Below, one piece after another: positions 12,007 to 15,686 of a DNA stretch of 15,686 nucleotides. The DNA is from Candidatus Moranbacteria bacterium RIFCSPHIGHO2_02_FULL_40_12b (GTDB lineage Bacteria > Patescibacteriota > Minisyncoccia > Moranbacterales > 2-12-FULL-40-10). Below the pieces are notes generated by a model. That model was not told the DNA's origin. It saw only the letters and a program-made list of their open reading frames with translations, and made no database searches. Numbering within the stretch: the stretch's first letter is position 1; each line of letters starts with the position of its first letter. The position numbers and the translations under genes were made by a program. The stretch spans positions 2,610-18,295 of the forward strand of contig MFRX01000037.1 of the NCBI GenBank assembly GCA_001784725.1, given 5' to 3'.

Positions 12007-13092
12007 ATGAAATTTTTAAACGCTCTCAATAAAATAAACGGCGTCGGTGCGCAAAAAACGCGCCTGCTTTTGGATTTTTTCGGCTCCGCGGAAAATATTT
12101 GGAAAGCGCCGGCAGGCGATTTAAGAAAAAGCGGGATTCCGGAAAAACTGGCAGAAAAAATAATTTTCGAAAGGGATAAAATAAATCCGGAAGAAGAATG
12201 GGAAAAACTGGAAAAAGAAAACATCAAAATAATTTCTTTCACCGACGCCATATATCCTAAATTACTCAAGGAAATTCCCAATCCGCCACATATTATATAT
12301 GTAAAGGGTGCGGATTCCTATTTTGACTGGAATAATTTTCCCATGCTGGCTATCGTCGGTTCGCGCAAATTCACCCAGTACGGAAAGCAGGTCGCGGAAA
12401 ATATCGCGCGTGATCTTGCCCGGACCGGCATTATAATCGTCAGCGGCATGGCCATCGGCATTGACGCCTTCGCCCACCGGGGAGCACTGGACGCCGGGGG
12501 AAAAACGATCGCCGTTCTGGGAAGCGGACTGGAGGATAATATGATCGGACCAAAAGTAAATTATAATCTTTCCCGGGAAATTATGGAAAACGGCGCGCTT
12601 ATTTCCGACTATCCCCTGGGCACGAGCGCGACCGAAGGAACTTTTCCCGCCCGAAACCGCCTTATGGCCGGAATGACGCTTGGCACTTTGGTTATTGAAG
12701 CCGCCGAGAACTCCGGAAGCTTGATTACCGCGGGCCTGGCTTTGGAATTCAACCGCGAAGTATTCGCCGTTCCCGGCCCTATTTTTTCGCCGCAATCCGA
12801 AGGAACCAATAAATTGATACAAGCCGGAGCGAAGCTGGCGGCCAGCGCCAAGGATATTCTGGAGGAATTGAAAATAGAAGAAAGAAAAACGGCGGAGGAA
12901 GTGAAAAAAATAATTCCGGCGTCAAAAGATGAAGAAAAAATCCTTAAAATTTTGTCTCACGAGCCAACTCACATTGACAACATTATTAAACTCGCTAAAC
13001 TGGAAACTAATGTGGCTAGTTCCACTCTTTCGATTATGGAAATGAAAGGAATAGTTAAAAATATCGGAGGACAAAACTATATAATTTTATAA
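12007..13092 (+). CDS. dprA: DNA-processing protein A (DprA/Smf)
   Basis: Loads RecA onto incoming single-stranded DNA during natural transformation. From ATG 12007 the product is 361 residues. It has an N-terminal helix-hairpin-helix/SAM-like region (around LNKINGVGAQKTRLLLDFFG) and a Rossmann-like core with VGSRKFTQYG (117-126), SGMAIGIDAFAH (146-157), FPARNR (213-218) and the ITAGLALE and VFAVPGP strands. A C-terminal winged-helix segment covers about 315-361 (EEKILKILSHEPTHIDNIIK onward). All three regions are present, so it appears intact. An in-frame ATG at 11989 would add six residues but has no Shine-Dalgarno sequence; GGAGA (11991-11995) favours 12007, though its spacing is long (12 nt). 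The dprA-topA order is a common bacterial arrangement. Confidence 0.94.
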   Translation: MKFLNALNKINGVGAQKTRLLLDFFGSAENIWKAPAGDLRKSGIPEKLAEKIIFERDKINPEEEWEKLEKENIKIISFTDAIYPKLLKEIPNPPHIIYVKGADSYFDWNNFPMLAIVGSRKFTQYGKQVAENIARDLARTGIIIVSGMAIGIDAFAHRGALDAGGKTIAVLGSGLEDNMIGPKVNYNLSREIMENGALISDYPLGTSATEGTFPARNRLMAGMTLGTLVIEAAENSGSLITAGLALEFNREVFAVPGPIFSPQSEGTNKLIQAGAKLAASAKDILEELKIEERKTAEEVKKIIPASKDEEKILKILSHEPTHIDNIIKLAKLETNVASSTLSIMEMKGIVKNIGGQNYIIL

Positions 13093-13191
13093 TTTTTAAT
13101 TTTGTAATTTTTAAATAATTTTTAATTTCCAAATATTTAAACATTAAAAAATTTAGATTTATTTATAAAATTAAAAATTCAAAAATTTTTT
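13093..13191. other. Extremely AT-rich spacer between dprA and topA
   Basis: About 99 bp almost free of G and C, made of overlapping AATTTTTAATTT-like runs that are roughly inverted between the two ends. It must carry the topA translation signals, yet no Shine-Dalgarno sequence is visible and the ATG follows a T-run directly. No clear promoter or terminator can be singled out because nearly any six bases resemble a -10. Confidence 0.6.
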
Positions 13192-15444
13192 ATGAAGTTA
13201 ATTATCGTCGAGTCGCCAACCAAGGCAAAAACTATATCAAAATTCTTGGGGAAAAAATATTCCGTAAAGTCGTCCTACGGCCATGTTCGCGATCTTCCCA
13301 AACAGGAAATGGGGATTGACATTAAAAATAATTTCGAACCGCGCTATATCATTCCGAATAAGGCCCGCAAAAGGGTCGCGGAACTCAAGGAATTCGCCAG
13401 AAAAGCGGAAGGGATAATTCTCGCTACCGACAAAGACCGGGAAGGCGAAGCCATTGCATGGCATTTAGTCCAAGCGCTTGGACTAAATAAACCAACAACT
13501 AACAACCAACAACTAACAACCAGCCGCATTGTTTTTCACGAAATTACGAAAAAAGCGATTGAAAAAGCGCTGGAAAATCCGAGAGAAATCGATTTAAATT
13601 TAGTGGATGCCCAGCAGGCACGGCGCATTTTGGACCGGCTGGTCGGATACGAGCTTTCTCCCTTTCTTTGGAAAAAAATAAAACGCGGACTTTCCGCCGG
13701 GCGCGTGCAATCAATAGCGCTCCGTTTTATCGTTGAGCGGGAACGGGAAATTGAAAAGTTTAAGAGCGAAAATTATTGGATAATTTCCGCTCAACTAAAA
13801 ACCAACAACCAACAACCAACAACTTTTCAGGCAAATCTGATCGAAAAAAATGGGGAGAAAATTGAAAAAGTTGTCACTTTGAAATTATTCGCCGGGGATT
13901 ATAAGACAAAGAAAACGATAATCTCAAGCGAAAAAACCGCTAATGCCATCGCGGAAGATCTTCGCGGCGCTGAATATAAGGTTACTAATATTGAGAAGAA
14001 GGAGGTCTTGCGGAATCCTTCCGCCCCCTTCACCACTTCCACTTTGCAACAGGCCGCCATCAACACTTTCGGATTTTCCGCCAAGTTCACTATGATGATC
14101 GCCCAGAAATTATATGAAGAGGGGCTGATCACCTACATGCGGACTGACAGCGTCAATATATCTCTGGAATCAATGTTGGCGGCCAAGAAAACAATTGATA
14201 AAATTTTCGGAAAAAATTATTCCCTCGCAAGCCCACGATTTTACCAGACCAAATCCAAAGGGGCGCAGGAAGCCCATGAAGCCATTCGTCCGACGGAACC
14301 GGAAAAAACCCCGGAAAATCTCATGGCTTCCCTGGAACCGAGCCATTATAAATTATACAAATTAATCTGGAACCGGATGATTGCCTCGCAGATGCAACCG
14401 GCAATTTTTGATTCGGTAAGAGTTGACATTTCCGCATTAGGTAAAAAAGGTAATTATTTATTGCGGGCAAACGGGTCCACTATAAAATTTGACGGATATT
14501 TGAAAGTTTATAATACCATCTCCCAGGAAGAGAATATGCTTCCGCTTATGAAAGTCGGCGATCTGCTTGATTTGGCGGAAGTTCTCCCGGAAAAAAAATC
14601 TACCACTCCCCCGCCCCGCTATAATGAAGCGTCGCTGGTGAAAATTCTGGAGGACTACGGAATCGGCCGCCCCTCGACTTACGCGCCGACCATTTCCACG
14701 ATTATTGAAAGGAAATATGTTGAGAAGCGGGAAGACAGAAAACTTCATCCGCTGGAAATCGGGCTCATCGTCAATGATCTCCTGGTTGAACATTTTCAGC
14801 AAATCGTTGACATAAAATTCACCGCCCATATGGAAGAGGCGTTTGACCTAATCGCCGAGGGAAAAATTAAATGGGTGCCGGTAATTGAAGAATTCTATGG
14901 CCCTTTTCATCAGCATCTCGAAGAAAAAACTAAAACAGTGAAAAGAGAGGATATCCTGGAAAAACTGGACCGCCAGTGTCCCGAATGCGGGGGGGACTTG
15001 ATCGTAAAATTCGGGCGGTTCGGCAAGTTCATCGCTTGCGCCAATTTTCCCAATTGTAAATACACCGAAAAAACGGAGGAAGAAAAAAAAGTTGATTCAG
15101 AAAATTCCGGCGTGATTTGCGACAAATGCGGCGCGCCGATGGTGGTGAAGCGCGGAAAATACGGAGCGTTTCTGGGCTGTTCCAGATATCCGGAATGCAA
15201 AGGCATTAAAAAGATTGAAAATAAAACCGGGGTAAAGTGTCCAAATTGCGGCAAAGGCGACATCGTGGAAAAGAAATCCAAGCGGGGTAAAATTTTTTAC
15301 GGCTGCAACAATTATCCCGAATGCAAGACCGCTTTCTGGTCCAAACCCACCGGCGAAAAATGCCCGCAATGCGGCTCACTTCTCCTCTTCGCCGCCAAGG
15401 GGAAAGTAAAGTGCTCTAAAAAAGAGTGTGGATTTGAGAAATAG
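13192..15444 (+). CDS. topA: DNA topoisomerase I (type IA) with four C-terminal zinc ribbons
   Basis: Relaxes negatively supercoiled DNA by single-strand passage. The 750-residue product has an N-terminal TOPRIM domain with Glu7 (IVESPTKAKTI) and Asp80/Asp82/Glu84 (ATDKDREGE). The catalytic Tyr315 lies in GLITYMRTDS, and HEAIRPT is at 362-368. The C-terminus holds four Cys4 zinc ribbons: C596/599/616/622, C643/646/663/669, C683/686/705/711 and C724/727/741/746. Two Asn/Gln/Thr-rich inserts (about residues 99-110 and 203-211) break otherwise typical sequence. Both come from AACAACY heptamer repeats in the DNA. The start has no Shine-Dalgarno sequence, but IVESPTKAK begins exactly where the family normally does. 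It is convergent with the next gene, with 3 bp between the stops. Confidence 0.97.
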   Translation: MKLIIVESPTKAKTISKFLGKKYSVKSSYGHVRDLPKQEMGIDIKNNFEPRYIIPNKARKRVAELKEFARKAEGIILATDKDREGEAIAWHLVQALGLNKPTTNNQQLTTSRIVFHEITKKAIEKALENPREIDLNLVDAQQARRILDRLVGYELSPFLWKKIKRGLSAGRVQSIALRFIVEREREIEKFKSENYWIISAQLKTNNQQPTTFQANLIEKNGEKIEKVVTLKLFAGDYKTKKTIISSEKTANAIAEDLRGAEYKVTNIEKKEVLRNPSAPFTTSTLQQAAINTFGFSAKFTMMIAQKLYEEGLITYMRTDSVNISLESMLAAKKTIDKIFGKNYSLASPRFYQTKSKGAQEAHEAIRPTEPEKTPENLMASLEPSHYKLYKLIWNRMIASQMQPAIFDSVRVDISALGKKGNYLLRANGSTIKFDGYLKVYNTISQEENMLPLMKVGDLLDLAEVLPEKKSTTPPPRYNEASLVKILEDYGIGRPSTYAPTISTIIERKYVEKREDRKLHPLEIGLIVNDLLVEHFQQIVDIKFTAHMEEAFDLIAEGKIKWVPVIEEFYGPFHQHLEEKTKTVKREDILEKLDRQCPECGGDLIVKFGRFGKFIACANFPNCKYTEKTEEEKKVDSENSGVICDKCGAPMVVKRGKYGAFLGCSRYPECKGIKKIENKTGVKCPNCGKGDIVEKKSKRGKIFYGCNNYPECKTAFWSKPTGEKCPQCGSLLLFAAKGKVKCSKKECGFEK
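13494..13521 (+). repeat. Heptanucleotide repeat (AACAACY)x4 inside topA
   Basis: Four tandem units alternating AACAACT and AACAACC encode TNNQQLTT-type residues between the TOPRIM motif and the conserved RIVFHEIT stretch. Confidence 0.9.
13804..13824 (+). repeat. Heptanucleotide repeat (AACAACY)x3 inside topA
   Basis: Two AACAACC units and one AACAACT encode NNQQPTT, about 300 bp downstream of the related four-unit array and in the same orientation and frame relation. Confidence 0.9.
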
Positions 15445-15447
15445 AAT

Positions 15448-15686
15448 TTATATTTTTTTGTGGAAAAAGTAAGAAGCCAGCGCTATAAGGGCCGTAACTA
15501 AAATTATCATTACGGCGAATGCCAGGAAATTTCCTTCCGCAAGCGTTCCGCCCAAATAAACGGCCGCGAAGGCGAAAGGAAGCTCCGTTAAAAAAGTTAT
15601 CAGAAGATATTTTCCCGGATGATAGCGGATTATTCCCAGGGTAATCCCGGTGACCTCCGAGGGAATGGCCAAGCGAAAAAGAAAAA
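15448..15686 (-). CDS. C-terminal part of a membrane protein, possibly VTT/TVP38 (DedA-like) family (5' end outside window)
   Basis: The frame is open from the window edge to the TAA at 15448-15450, giving about 79 residues that begin FLFRLAIPSEVTGITLG. Two hydrophobic segments follow (around LLITFLTELPFAFAAVYLGG and FLAFAVMIILVTALIALASY) and it ends HKKI. An 'R-x-x-x-P-S-E-x-x-x-x-x-x-G' turn before a TM helix and a short C-terminal helix recall the VTT (SNARE-associated/TVP38) fold, a family of lipid or small-molecule membrane proteins. Too little is visible to be sure. A TTG within the fragment (15672) is unlikely to be the true start because the frame continues upstream with family-like sequence. 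Confidence 0.6.
   Translation of the reverse strand, partial: FLFRLAIPSEVTGITLGIIRYHPGKYLLITFLTELPFAFAAVYLGGTLAEGNFLAFAVMIILVTALIALASYFFHKKI

Noticed and set aside
12262..12822. Long antisense frame inside dprA
   Set aside because: It lies fully opposite conserved DprA motifs; typical shadow frame.
13494..13824. CRISPR-like array
   Set aside because: The units are 7 bp, contiguous without spacers, and lie inside coding sequence.

Overview
This window reads as a chromosomal segment of a bacterium, most likely a member of the Patescibacteria (CPR) group. The reasons are inferential. The genes are compact and fairly AT-rich. A single-copy housekeeping set (HisRS, signal peptidase I, LCP protein, Pth, DprA, TopA) is interspersed with short intergenic repeats. 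Heptanucleotide repeats sit inside conserved genes, and there is no sign of an outer-membrane biogenesis locus. I could not test the taxonomy.

Layout. Positions 1-1911, minus strand: the 5' part of hisS (cut by the window edge) preceded by lepB, with a 116-bp imperfect palindrome between them. Positions 2075-4191, plus strand: an LCP (LytR-CpsA-Psr) envelope protein and peptidyl-tRNA hydrolase, closed by a hairpin terminator at 4202-4240. Positions 4255-11784, minus strand: a 7.5-kb block of three transcription units. In transcription order they are: (a) a probable 6S RNA with a near-consensus promoter, followed by a CDP-alcohol phosphatidyltransferase of the PI-phosphate-synthase type and a terminator; (b) a small membrane protein and an unrecognised 200-aa protein, with their own promoter and terminator; (c) a six-gene cluster encoding a 99-aa unknown protein, a coiled-coil protein, a two-TM protein with a PspA-like helical region, a membrane-anchored substrate-binding/OmpA fusion, an ABC permease and an ABC ATPase. 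Positions 11861-11967: a hairpin-rich repeat. Positions 12007-15444, plus strand: dprA and topA. Positions 15448-15686, minus strand: the C-terminal end of a membrane protein, convergent with topA.

The most interesting region is 4255-9842. A SsuABC/TauABC-type importer is genetically fused to a peptidoglycan-binding OmpA domain. It is translationally coupled to two helical proteins, one resembling PspA/IM30 on a membrane anchor. This suggests a cell-envelope device, such as stress sensing or membrane-wall tethering coupled to solute binding, rather than a plain importer. Its regulatory region is unusually structured: two candidate promoters, one with its -10 box between the arms of a 12-bp inverted repeat; further hairpins; and a perfect anti-SD complement with no AUG after it. 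A second highlight is the 6S RNA candidate at 11570-11784.

All functional statements come from reading motifs by eye. No database search, structure prediction or expression data were available.
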